Below are positions 8,827-16,954 of a DNA stretch of 64,000 nucleotides, piece after piece. The notes under the pieces were generated by a model, which saw nothing but the letters and a program-made list of their open reading frames with translations, was not told the DNA's origin and did no database searches. A program made the position numbers and the translations under genes. Positions within the stretch are counted from its first letter, which is position 1. Every line of letters starts with the position of its first letter. Origin of the DNA: an uncultured Clostridia bacterium (lineage in GTDB: Bacteria; Bacillota; Clostridia; Christensenellales; UBA1242); contig CAKVMI010000003.1 in assembly GCA_934772525.1 (NCBI GenBank), positions 62,001 to 126,000 of the forward strand, read 5' to 3'.

Positions 8827-10464
8827 TTAAAATAGTCCTGTTATAATTCCTTCATTATCAATGGTCATATTGTCAGATGCTGGCACCTTTCCAAGCCCCG
8901 GCATTAGCAACATATCTCCACAAATAACAACCAAAAAGCCAGCACCCGAACGAATTTCAATATCCTTTATTTCCACATTAAATCCAGTTGGTGCACCTAG
9001 CAATTTTTTATCTGCACTTAAACTGCTTTGCGTTTTTGCCATTATCACTGGAAGATCATTATAACCATAGTCATTAATGGTGTTTATGGCCTTTTTTGCC
9101 TTTTCGGTATATGTAACACTTGCTCCACCATAGACCTTGTTAACAATATCTTCTATCTTTGTTTCGACGCTATCGGTTAGGTTGTATGCATATTTCAGCT
9201 CGCCATTTTCTTGGTTACATTTTTCTTTAACCTTTTGATACAGTAGGCTTGCACCATTTCCACCTTTTGCCCATACTTCATTAACGACAACATCTTCTTC
9301 CGGCAACAATTCCTTTACTAATTCTATCTCAGCATCGGTATCGGTTACAAACTTATTTAATGTCACCACCACTGGCACATTATAAACGTTTTTTAGCACT
9401 TTTATATGATGAATTAAATTAGATATTCCAAGTTTTATTGCCTCCAAGTTTTCATTTGCTAGATTATCATACATTTCTCCACCATGCAATTTTAGTGCTC
9501 TAATGGTAGCAATTAATACAACACAATCGGGTTTTAGCCCCGCAGTACGGCATTTAAAATCTATAAATTTTTCAGCACCTAAATCTGCACCAAAGCCCGC
9601 TTCGGTAATTGTATAATCGGCTAAACTTAATGATAATTTTGTAGCTTTAACCGAATTACACCCATGCGCAATATTTGCAAATGGTCCACAATGAATAATT
9701 GCAGGCGTTCCAATTAGCGTTTGAACCAAATTTGGCTTTAGTGCATCCTTTAAAAGTATTGCCATCGCATTTTCTGCTTTTAATTGTTTAGCATAAATTG
9801 GCTTACCATATGTATCAAGTGCGACCATAATATTTCCAAGCCTTGTCTTTAAGTCTTCAATACTTTCTGACATACACATAATAGCCATTATTTCGCTGGC
9901 GGCGGTAATTATAAACCTTTCATGCCTTGCATAACCCGTTTCGCATTCAACTTCTCGTAATGCACGTTCATTTACATCCATACATCTACGAAACAATATT
10001 TGCTTTGAATCTATATTTAAAGCGTTTCCTTGGAAAATATGGTTATCTATTAAACTACAAAGCAAATTGTTTGCACTTGTTATTGCGTGAAAATCTCCAG
10101 TAAAATGCAAATTAATATCTTCCATTGGAATAACTTGACTATATCCACCACCAGTTGCTCCACCTTTTGTTCCAAAAACAGGACCAAGCGATGGCTCTCT
10201 TAAAGCCAAGCACACACTTTCACCAGCATTTTTAAATGCGTCTGCTAAACCAATACTTACAGTGGTCTTACCATTCCCAGACTTAGTTGGGTTAATCGCA
10301 GTAACCAAAATTAGTTTGCCTTTAGATTTTTCACACGGAGCATTTATTTTTGCTTTGTAATTTCCATATAACTCCAACTGGTCTTCTGTAAGCCCCAAAC
10401 TTTTTGCAACTTCAATTATTTTCTTTGGGGTTACATTTCTTGCTATTTCAATATCACTTAACAT
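8827..10464 (-). CDS. fhs: Formate--tetrahydrofolate ligase
   Basis: A 545-residue enzyme making 10-formyl-THF from formate, THF and ATP. It feeds purine synthesis and, in acetogens, the methyl branch of the Wood-Ljungdahl pathway. The ATP loop KSGNGKTTVS is at residues 61-70, followed by the signatures GGYSQVIPMEDINLHFTGD and GFGADLGAEKF. Length is close to the usual 555. GGGAG precedes the ATG. No other one-carbon gene is in the window, so acetogenesis cannot be inferred. The DUF4097 lipoprotein gene ends 36 bases upstream on the same strand. Confidence 0.96.
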   Translation of the reverse strand: MLSDIEIARNVTPKKIIEVAKSLGLTEDQLELYGNYKAKINAPCEKSKGKLILVTAINPTKSGNGKTTVSIGLADAFKNAGESVCLALREPSLGPVFGTKGGATGGGYSQVIPMEDINLHFTGDFHAITSANNLLCSLIDNHIFQGNALNIDSKQILFRRCMDVNERALREVECETGYARHERFIITAASEIMAIMCMSESIEDLKTRLGNIMVALDTYGKPIYAKQLKAENAMAILLKDALKPNLVQTLIGTPAIIHCGPFANIAHGCNSVKATKLSLSLADYTITEAGFGADLGAEKFIDFKCRTAGLKPDCVVLIATIRALKLHGGEMYDNLANENLEAIKLGISNLIHHIKVLKNVYNVPVVVTLNKFVTDTDAEIELVKELLPEEDVVVNEVWAKGGNGASLLYQKVKEKCNQENGELKYAYNLTDSVETKIEDIVNKVYGGASVTYTEKAKKAINTINDYGYNDLPVIMAKTQSSLSADKKLLGAPTGFNVEIKDIEIRSGAGFLVVICGDMLLMPGLGKVPASDNMTIDNEGIITGLF

Positions 10465-10500
10465 CGCATCATCTCCCTTAAATTAACTTATTTTTAATTG

Positions 10501-11418
10501 TTATTCACTAATATTTTTCTTTATTGCAAGGTCACCACTAACAGTTTCTACTTGCATACTAGACGAAATACCCGAGCCATATGTCTTTTTATTGTCGTCA
10601 GATTTTTCTTCAAATTCCGAAGTGTATCTTCCCGACCTAGTATTAAATTTAACTTCATAACCCACAATTGATTCTGGCAAAATCAACTCTACGCTTCCAC
10701 TTGTTGACTTAACCGAAACATCAGAAATTGGCACATTAAACTTTAATTTCGAAGCCCCAGAAACCGTTTTTATAACCAAATTAGAACCAATAACATCTTG
10801 AGTATAAACACCACCCGAAGTTGTTTCAATATTTAATGTACTAATCTGGCAAGTTTTTATAGTAACATTACCACTCACCGATTTAACGTTTAATTTCGTT
10901 GCATTGAATCCACCTAAAGAAATCACTCCACTTGTAGAAGTTAAATTTATTTCCGAAAGCGGAGAGCAAACAGCGTTTTTATAATTTCCTTTTACTTTTA
11001 TAGAAGACGACTCCGTGCTTGCAACAATTTTTGATAAACCATTTACACTCGCTGGCACCTTAATAATAAGTGATTTGTCTAAACCAACATCTACTTTAGT
11101 TGCCGAACTATTTCGATACTTTACATATAAAATACCATTGCTTAATTTATATCTTAACTTTTGGTCATCATCCAGCGTCTTTTTATAACTTTCTTCAATA
11201 GATATTGTTTCATAATCGCTACTTACATCTATTTCTACCGAACCCGTAACCCAGTCTACATTAATCTCAGATATATCCATTTCAGTTATACTACCATTAC
11301 CCACATTATAAGTTTCTGGATTTAAATATATATAACTAGATTTAGAGCAACCTGTAAAAACTACGATGGACGTAACCAGTATTATTAGACAAACGAAATA
11401 ATTAAATATTTTTTTCAT
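10501..11418 (-). CDS. DUF4097-type beta-helix lipoprotein
   Basis: A 305-residue lipoprotein. The signal peptide ends in a lipobox (VVFTGC, Cys24), so it is anchored to the outer face of the membrane. The rest is a repeating beta pattern with recurring motifs such as VKSVSGNVTIK, IETTSGGVYT and VKSTSGSVEL about every 20 residues. This is typical of DUF4097 right-handed beta-helix domains. AGGGGG precedes the ATG. It lies 20 bases after the Gln-rich membrane protein gene in the same direction. DUF4097 proteins often sit with cell-envelope sensors; function is unknown. Confidence 0.82.
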   Translation of the reverse strand: MKKIFNYFVCLIILVTSIVVFTGCSKSSYIYLNPETYNVGNGSITEMDISEINVDWVTGSVEIDVSSDYETISIEESYKKTLDDDQKLRYKLSNGILYVKYRNSSATKVDVGLDKSLIIKVPASVNGLSKIVASTESSSIKVKGNYKNAVCSPLSEINLTSTSGVISLGGFNATKLNVKSVSGNVTIKTCQISTLNIETTSGGVYTQDVIGSNLVIKTVSGASKLKFNVPISDVSVKSTSGSVELILPESIVGYEVKFNTRSGRYTSEFEEKSDDNKKTYGSGISSSMQVETVSGDLAIKKNISE

Positions 11419-11438
11419 ATATCCCCCTTTATATTCCC

Positions 11439-12464
11439 TTAAATTTTCCCTGGGAACCCTTTTTTGATTTCAGTTTTTGCAAATGGTGTCACATTTTGTT
11501 GTGTGTTTAATTGATTTTGACTATCGTTTACATCTGCATTTTCTGCAATTTTAGTATTCGAAGTCATGTTTGAATTTGTATTTATATTTTGTGCAGTATT
11601 TTGAGTTTCAGCGGGGTTATTAACCTGACTTACAGATTCTTCTTGCATAGAAACCACAGTTGGAGCCGAAGAAAGTGTAACAATAGGTTGTACATTGCCC
11701 GTGTTTTCAATATTATTAGCATTAGAAGTTTCGACCGCTTGGACATTTTGATTTGGAATCATTTGGTTTTCTAAAGTTTGCGGATGGAGCAATTGTTCAT
11801 TTGGTTGCACATTAGCAAACTGAGAACCCGTGAAATCTTGTTGCTCTTGTGGTGTTATTTGTGATACAACTTGCGGTTGTGGTTGCGTTTGTGGTTGCAT
11901 TTGCGGTTGTACTTGGGTTTGTGATTGTTGCGTTTGCGGTTGTACTTGAGCTTGTGGTTGTTGTTGCATTTGCATTTGCTGTTGTACTTGTTGTGATTGC
12001 TGTTGTGCCACCGAATATTGAACTTGTGATTGCATTACTTGACTTTGCTCATTTATATTACCATTTAATTTTCCAACATTTACCGGTCTTGGGTTAATGT
12101 TTGGTAAAACCGTAACGCCACTAGGTCCTGAACTTTGAACAGAAGAAACATTTGTATTATTAATTACTGGAGCATTTTGATTTTCTTGCATTAAACGCTC
12201 TTCTTCTGCCTTTTGCTTTTTCTCAATCTCTTCTTTTTCGTCTAAAGCATTTTGAACCACTTGTAAATATTGTCTTCGCTTTATTATTATCCATATGGTG
12301 CAAAAAGCACTAATAATTACAAGCAACAATATAGCAATTACTGCTGCAAGCGTGTTGTTTAAATTTACTTTCCCACCCAGACTATTGCTATCTCCAACGA
12401 CCACATAATAGTCATCATTAGTTGATACATCTGAAATTAAATTTAATATTAATTCGCTAAACAT
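11439..12464 (-). CDS. Membrane protein with long Gln-rich cytoplasmic tail
   Basis: A 341-residue protein. The start is ATG 12464, preceded by AGGAG; the longer frame from 12527 has no ribosome binding site. One membrane helix (about 37-60, LAAVIAILLLVIISAFCTIW) is followed by a basic stop-transfer IIIKRRQ and a short charged coiled coil (DEKEEIEKKQKAEEERL). Then comes a ~100-residue low-complexity region made almost only of Gln, Pro, Val and Met, and an Asn/Thr-rich tail. By topology the tail is cytoplasmic. Such regions mediate weak multivalent binding or phase separation. No family recognised. Confidence 0.62.
   Translation of the reverse strand: MFSELILNLISDVSTNDDYYVVVGDSNSLGGKVNLNNTLAAVIAILLLVIISAFCTIWIIIKRRQYLQVVQNALDEKEEIEKKQKAEEERLMQENQNAPVINNTNVSSVQSSGPSGVTVLPNINPRPVNVGKLNGNINEQSQVMQSQVQYSVAQQQSQQVQQQMQMQQQPQAQVQPQTQQSQTQVQPQMQPQTQPQPQVVSQITPQEQQDFTGSQFANVQPNEQLLHPQTLENQMIPNQNVQAVETSNANNIENTGNVQPIVTLSSAPTVVSMQEESVSQVNNPAETQNTAQNINTNSNMTSNTKIAENADVNDSQNQLNTQQNVTPFAKTEIKKGFPGKI
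11855..12005. repeat. Degenerate hexamer repeat coding for Gln/Pro/Val
   Basis: On the plus strand this stretch is a run of imperfect TTGYGG, TTGTRC and TTGCAT hexamers. It codes on the minus strand for the Gln-rich tract of the membrane protein. Such DNA is prone to slippage, so tract length may vary between strains. Confidence 0.7.
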
Positions 12465-12607
12465 TAAACTTCTCCTTAATATATACTTTTCAATATATAA
12501 TAAAATTATATCATATAAAAAAGTCAAAAAGCAATTTTATTACCGCCACACCAAAATATTTGTAAAAATATATTGTCAAATTTTATACAACAATGCAAAC
12601 AATGTTG

Positions 12608-12636
12608 TTGACATATATTGTGTTATAACATATACT
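12608..12636 (+). promoter_or_regulatory. Promoter with internal palindrome
   Basis: TTGACA (12608-12613), 17-base spacer and TATACT (12631-12636). The spacer ends in a perfect palindrome, TGTTATAACA (12621-12630), a likely operator. The AbrB-type regulator encoded just downstream is the obvious candidate to bind it. Confidence 0.72.
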
Positions 12637-12668
12637 AAGTAAGAAAAGTAAGACAAGTAGGAGGAAAA

Positions 12669-12857
12669 ATGGAAAAAGACAAATTTATTTGGACAACAAA
12701 GATGACCAGCAAAGGTCAAATTGTAATTCCAAAAAAAGCACGTGAAATTTTTAACCTAAACGAAGGTGACTCGCTAATATTATTTGGCGACAAGTCAAAA
12801 GGCATTGCAATCGCAAAATACGATGACTATTTAGAATTTGCAAAAACAATTTTTTAA
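12669..12857 (+). CDS. AbrB/SpoVT-type transcription regulator
   Basis: A 62-residue swapped-hairpin DNA-binding protein. The core TSKGQIVIPKKAREIFNLNE followed by GDSLILFG is a textbook SpoVT-AbrB domain, which acts as a dimer or tetramer. AGGAGG precedes the ATG. It is the first gene of an operon with an ABC exporter and probably controls that operon through the palindrome in its own promoter. MazE-like antitoxins share the fold, but no toxin gene follows, so a regulator is preferred. Confidence 0.9.
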   Translation: MEKDKFIWTTKMTSKGQIVIPKKAREIFNLNEGDSLILFGDKSKGIAIAKYDDYLEFAKTIF

Positions 12858-12885
12858 TCAAAAAATAATAATGAAGGAGATTAAT

Positions 12886-13599
12886 ATGTTAAAACTCATA
12901 AACTTTACAAAAATTTATCCAAACGGAAAGGTTGGAGCAAAAGACATCACTCTTACCGTTAGCCCCGGCGACATATTCGCTTTTATAGGACACAACGGAG
13001 CAGGCAAAACAACAACAATAAAATCAATAGTCGGCATAAACGATTTTAATAGCGGAGATATTCAAATAAACGGCTTATCTATGAAGGAAAAGCCATTAGA
13101 ATGCAAGAAATTATTGGCGTATGTTCCAGATAACCCCGATATTTATAACGCTCTTACAGGAATACAATATATAAATTTAATCGCAGATATTTTTAATGTA
13201 GATAAAACTACTAGAACTACTCTTACCAATAAATATGCCGGAATGCTTGAATTAGACAAAAACTTAAATGACCCAATTTCTACATACTCACACGGAATGC
13301 GCCAAAAACTAGTTTTAATATCCGCTTTTGTACACAGCCCAAAACTTTTGGTATTAGACGAACCATTTGTTGGTTTAGACCCAAAAGCAAGTTTTACAGT
13401 AAAAGAAATATTTAAAGAATTTACATCTAACGGCGGTGCAATTTTCTTTTCAACTCACGTACTAGAAGTTGCAGAAAAAATATGTAATAAAGTTGCTATC
13501 ATTAAAGATGGCTCGTTGATTGCGAACGGAACAATGAAAGAAATAAAACAAGACCAAACACTAGAAGAAGTCTTTTTAAGGGGGGACAACAATGCGTGA
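12886..13599 (+). CDS. ABC transporter ATP-binding protein
   Basis: A 237-residue ABC ATPase. The start is ATG 12886, 7 bases after GGAG; the longer frame from 12838 overlaps the regulator gene. Walker A is GHNGAGKT (35-42), the signature is a divergent YSHGM (134-138) in place of LSGGQ, Walker B is LLVLDEP with catalytic Glu159, and the H-loop is STHVLEV. It powers export through the membrane protein encoded by the next gene, which it overlaps by 8 bases. The substrate is unknown; relatives export antimicrobial peptides, drugs or lipids. Confidence 0.92.
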   Translation: MLKLINFTKIYPNGKVGAKDITLTVSPGDIFAFIGHNGAGKTTTIKSIVGINDFNSGDIQINGLSMKEKPLECKKLLAYVPDNPDIYNALTGIQYINLIADIFNVDKTTRTTLTNKYAGMLELDKNLNDPISTYSHGMRQKLVLISAFVHSPKLLVLDEPFVGLDPKASFTVKEIFKEFTSNGGAIFFSTHVLEVAEKICNKVAIIKDGSLIANGTMKEIKQDQTLEEVFLRGDNNA

Positions 13600-15160
13600 A
13601 CTTGGAATTCTGATAAAAAATAATTACTATATGTTACTTGGTAGCATACAAGGAAAAAAGCACAGAAAGTCCACAGTTTACGCTAGTACATTATTAATTT
13701 TAGGTATTGTCGCCATTGTTGCTTTATACACATACGAAGCCAAAAGTATGTTTGTAGGTCTTGGAAAACAAAATGGACTATACAACCTTGTATTTTTTCA
13801 CGGCATACTTACTTCGGTTTGTATTGCTATTGTTATAGGCGTAATGCGAATTTCAGCAAAAAGCAAAACTAATGACACCGACATACTGCTATCACTACCT
13901 ATTAAAAAGATTTATATCGTTTTAGCAAAAACCATAAATAAGTACGTCTTTGACTTCTTCTTTGAATCACTTTTATTTACACCGTACTACATCTTATATC
14001 TAGTATATACTGGATTTAATGTACAAACACTTTTAATCTGTATCGCAATAAATTTCACACTACCACTATTTAGTGTTGGGCTAAGTTATGTTTTAAATTT
14101 TTTAGTAGAAAGAATCTGTGCGAAATTAAAATCGGGCAACTTTATAAAATCAATATTCACTTCAATAATTTTTATATTGGTTTTAGCACTACTTTTGCTT
14201 AAAACTAGTTTTTATGGCACCGTAACCGAAACAAATATGGAAAATTATTTTAGCGATAGATTTTTCTCAAATACAATCTTGCAAATGATTTTAACTCATA
14301 ATATAAAGTATTTAGTAATTTATCTTTGTCTTACTATTGGAACCTTTACTTTAGGTGTTACACTATTTAGCATAAACTATGGCAAGACTTTTGCAAGTTT
14401 TCACTCAAAATCTACCACATTTAAATTTAATGAACCAAAATCAATGTTTAAAAACTTGTACAAAAAAGAACTAAACACCTACCTTTCTACACCTGCATAC
14501 ATAACAAACACAATAATTGGCCCCGCATTAATGCTAGTATTTTCAATACTACTTGCAAGTTTAGGAATTAGCGGTATAGAATCTATGTTTGGTATTAGTA
14601 TAAAAAATAAAACAATATTAACAGCAATTTTAACCTTATTATTTTGCGTAATGACAGCATCAACGGTTATATCAAGTTGTTCTATATCACTTGAAAGCCA
14701 TAATCTTTGGATAATTAAATCTTCGCCTATAGACGAACTTCAACTACTTAATGCAAAGGCACTTTTACACATTAGCATAATGTTTCCTGCTATATTAATA
14801 TCTGCAATAATCTGTACACTCTCACTATCGTTACCATTTACAAGCTTTATTATAATGGCAACACTGCCACTTTTATTAACAGCAGTAATTGCATATGGTG
14901 GATTACTTATAAACATCTGGTTACCAAACCTAGATTGGGACGATGAAACGAAAGTTGTAAAACAGAGTTTGTCGGTATTAATAACAATGATATTTTCATT
15001 AATAGTATCACTACTTCCACTAATAATCATTTTATTATTTGATAGCGTAACACTCTCTACGTTGTACATCTTGATATATTCAATTTATGTGATTTTACTT
15101 GGAATTGTTCAATTCGTGGTATTTACAAAAGGTGTAAAACAGTTCAGAAAACTGGCATAA
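13592..15160 (+). CDS. ABC-2-type transporter permease
   Basis: A 522-residue membrane protein with about twelve hydrophobic segments, including pairs near residues 30-85, 120-165, 185-205, 235-260, 315-365, 395-435 and 455-515. It resembles large ABC-2 exporter permeases. The start overlaps the ATPase gene end by 8 bases, with AGGGGGG immediately upstream, so the two subunits are translationally coupled. A terminator follows about 110 bases later. Substrate not evident. Confidence 0.82.
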   Translation: MRELGILIKNNYYMLLGSIQGKKHRKSTVYASTLLILGIVAIVALYTYEAKSMFVGLGKQNGLYNLVFFHGILTSVCIAIVIGVMRISAKSKTNDTDILLSLPIKKIYIVLAKTINKYVFDFFFESLLFTPYYILYLVYTGFNVQTLLICIAINFTLPLFSVGLSYVLNFLVERICAKLKSGNFIKSIFTSIIFILVLALLLLKTSFYGTVTETNMENYFSDRFFSNTILQMILTHNIKYLVIYLCLTIGTFTLGVTLFSINYGKTFASFHSKSTTFKFNEPKSMFKNLYKKELNTYLSTPAYITNTIIGPALMLVFSILLASLGISGIESMFGISIKNKTILTAILTLLFCVMTASTVISSCSISLESHNLWIIKSSPIDELQLLNAKALLHISIMFPAILISAIICTLSLSLPFTSFIIMATLPLLLTAVIAYGGLLINIWLPNLDWDDETKVVKQSLSVLITMIFSLIVSLLPLIIILLFDSVTLSTLYILIYSIYVILLGIVQFVVFTKGVKQFRKLA

Positions 15161-15267
15161 ACCCACATACAAATGTAGAGTTTGTGGATAATTTTAATTG
15201 TTGCACTTGGGTCACGGCAAACGATCCAACTGAAGACAAGCAATTAATCGGAGAGTCTACCACTTGA
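15161..15267 (+). pseudogene. Open frame without start after the permease
   Basis: In the frame ending at TGA 15267 an open stretch runs from 15043 without any ATG, GTG or TTG. Its last part reads KTGINPHTNVEFVDNFNCC, then TWVTANDPTEDKQLIGESTT. The composition looks protein-like and it stops four bases before a terminator. It may be the 3' remnant of a deleted gene. It has no ribosome binding site and could be chance. Confidence 0.2.
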
Positions 15268-15270
15268 CAA

Positions 15271-15304
15271 AATGGGGCAAATTTTAGCCCCATTCTTATT
15301 TTGC
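15271..15304 (+). terminator. Terminator of the ABC exporter operon
   Basis: AATGGGGC (15271-15278) pairs with GCCCCATT (15287-15294) around an A+T loop and is followed by a T-rich run. It lies downstream of the permease gene. Confidence 0.78.
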
Positions 15305-15387
15305 AAAAATTATAAATTTTAGTTTTACTCAAAATTTTTAAATAAATTAAAACGATTAAAAATAATAAATTTTACCTAAAATTTACT

Positions 15388-15415
15388 TTGAAAGAAACCA
15401 AAAATGAAATATAAT
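15388..15415 (+). promoter_or_regulatory. Promoter placing transcription start on the ATG
   Basis: TTGAAA (15388-15393), 16-base spacer and TATAAT (15410-15415). The ATG at 15423 is again exactly 7 bases past the -10 box with no Shine-Dalgarno, the same geometry as at 6456-6491. A leaderless transcript is predicted. Confidence 0.6.
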
Positions 15416-15422
15416 AAGTAAT

Positions 15423-16424
15423 ATGAAAACTAATTATAAAATCAAAAAATTAAAACAAAAAGATTACCTTGAATTTTACGAATCATTAAAGCGCTCAAGA
15501 GAACAAAACAATCACGGACTATTTGTATTACTTCGAAACCCCGAAGAATATAAATACACAAAGAATTTTTTAATGCAACACTCTATTGGTGGATTTGCAA
15601 TCACGCCCGACGGCGAATTTATTTCAGTACACAAGAATAATGCACTAGCAAAAATTTATAACGCAAAACACATACTCCCCGACCTCGTGAAAACCGCATT
15701 TAAAAATGGAGCAGTTAAAGGCGATTGCTATGGCGAATTTTTGGCAAACTACTATATGCAATGCGGATTTATAGTTGTAGCAAAGGTACCATTTGATAAA
15801 GTATACGACAACCCAAAAAATTGGGACTATAACACTTTTGGTAAACCCTATGTATATATTCTTGCAAAAGCAGTTTTTAATAATAGCGAATACGACAATC
15901 TATGTAAAAATAATTCATTTGTACATTTTAGCGAAATTGCAGAGTTTCTCCCAGAATTCAAAAATTACGATTATGCACTAGAATACCGCGACCGCCTTTT
16001 AGAAAAATTCAAAGATATGAGTTATACGGAGGTTGTAAACTTTATTATGAAAAACAATAAACACCCAAACATTGAGCGCTGGCAGTTTGGCATAGATAAC
16101 GACAAATTGATAAATTTAGTCTTATCCGGCAAGAAAACGGCAACTAGTTGTCTTTACAATAAAAACGAAGATATTGCAAAAGTTGGCGACCTATCAATTA
16201 TTATAACTTCAAACGGGAAAGACGCCTGCATTATACAAACTGAAGAAGTCATAATTTTACCCTTTTACAAAATGACTTGGGCGTTAGCAAAACTTGAAGG
16301 CGAAAACGAAACTTTAGAAGACTGGTCTAAAATACACGCTATGTTTTTTAAAACTCGAAATAAAAACTTTAATGAAAACACACTTATAGTTTTTGAAAAA
16401 TTTAAATTAGTTAAAAAATTTTAA
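15423..16424 (+). CDS. GNAT-like/ASCH domain fusion protein
   Basis: A 333-residue cytoplasmic protein with two parts. Residues 1-160 resemble an acetyltransferase-like fold: a GGFAITPDGEFISVHK strand pair and the segment GDCYGEFLANYYMQCGFIVV, which recalls the GNAT segment before FY.k.GF. A conserved acetyl-CoA loop is not clear. Residues about 215-330 look like an ASCH domain: WQFG, LVLSGKKTATSCLYN, VGDLSIIITSNG, then WALAKLEGE. ASCH domains bind RNA or act as N4-acetylcytidine amidohydrolases. Joining the two in one chain is unusual. It has its own promoter and no ribosome binding site. The ASCH part is fairly sure; the N-terminal call is tentative. Confidence 0.62.
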   Translation: MKTNYKIKKLKQKDYLEFYESLKRSREQNNHGLFVLLRNPEEYKYTKNFLMQHSIGGFAITPDGEFISVHKNNALAKIYNAKHILPDLVKTAFKNGAVKGDCYGEFLANYYMQCGFIVVAKVPFDKVYDNPKNWDYNTFGKPYVYILAKAVFNNSEYDNLCKNNSFVHFSEIAEFLPEFKNYDYALEYRDRLLEKFKDMSYTEVVNFIMKNNKHPNIERWQFGIDNDKLINLVLSGKKTATSCLYNKNEDIAKVGDLSIIITSNGKDACIIQTEEVIILPFYKMTWALAKLEGENETLEDWSKIHAMFFKTRNKNFNENTLIVFEKFKLVKKF

Positions 16425-16586
16425 CTTAAAATTATGTAGTCCAAAACCATATAAAACTGCCTAAAACTTTTTGATACTTTCTAATAAAAAATATTATTTA
16501 ACGATAAAATTAAAAGTAAAAATTTGCCAAAATTCAATACAAATAGTTGTTATTTATGATATAATCAAACCATATGAGAAAATGTT
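16425..16586. other. Intergenic region before the Bro-N fragment
   Basis: Very A+T-rich. A TATAAT (16560-16565) lies 22 bases before the ATG of the Bro-N fragment, without a clear -35 partner at the right distance. No other feature seen. Confidence 0.35.
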
Positions 16587-16772
16587 ATGTCTAACATTAA
16601 GGTTTTTGAAGATAAAAAAATTAGGACACAATGGAATGCTGACGAAGAAGATTGGTATTTTTCTGTTGTTGATATTGTTGGTGTTCTAACAGACAAAAAT
16701 TATGATAAGGCTATCCAGAAGAATGGATAACCCAAAGAATGATGAACAAAAAGAATGATGAACAAACTAAGT
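16587..16772 (+). pseudogene. Truncated Bro-N/antirepressor-type gene
   Basis: The ATG at 16587 opens a 47-residue frame reading MSNIKVFEDKKIRTQWNADE, then EDWYFSVVDIVGVLTD, and stopping at TAA 16730. This is the start of the Bro-N domain of phage antirepressors and DinD-like proteins, which normally continue for 200 or more residues. The next conserved part is missing. A second piece, KNDEQTK then stop (about 16752-16775), resembles the far C-terminus. A large internal deletion is therefore likely. It marks mobile or phage-derived DNA. Confidence 0.75.
16734..16765 (+). repeat. Two perfect copies of a 16-bp tandem repeat
   Basis: AAAGAATGATGAACAA occurs twice head to tail (16734-16749 and 16750-16765) at the broken joint of the Bro-N pseudogene. 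It probably arose by slippage with or after the deletion. Confidence 0.85.
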
Positions 16773-16803
16773 AGCACTAAAAAATTTTCTAGTGCTATTT
16801 TTT
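16772..16803 (+). terminator. Terminator after the Bro-N pseudogene
   Basis: AGCACTA (16773-16779) pairs with TAGTGCT (16790-16796), extended by AAAA/TTTT in the loop and followed by six Ts. Confidence 0.72.
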
Positions 16804-16954
16804 GATAGTTGTTAATTATAGGTATTATAATAGATTAAATTAAAAAATATCGATGAAACTAAAAAAACTTGAAAAAATTAAAATTTTGTATAAGATTTCT
16901 TATAATATATGCTATAATAAAAATAGAAATTCAATTTTATGGGAGGGAAATAAA

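Noticed and set aside
15144..15332. 62-codon minus-strand ORF over the ABC terminator
   Set aside because: It crosses the terminator and the end of the permease in antisense; no ribosome binding site.
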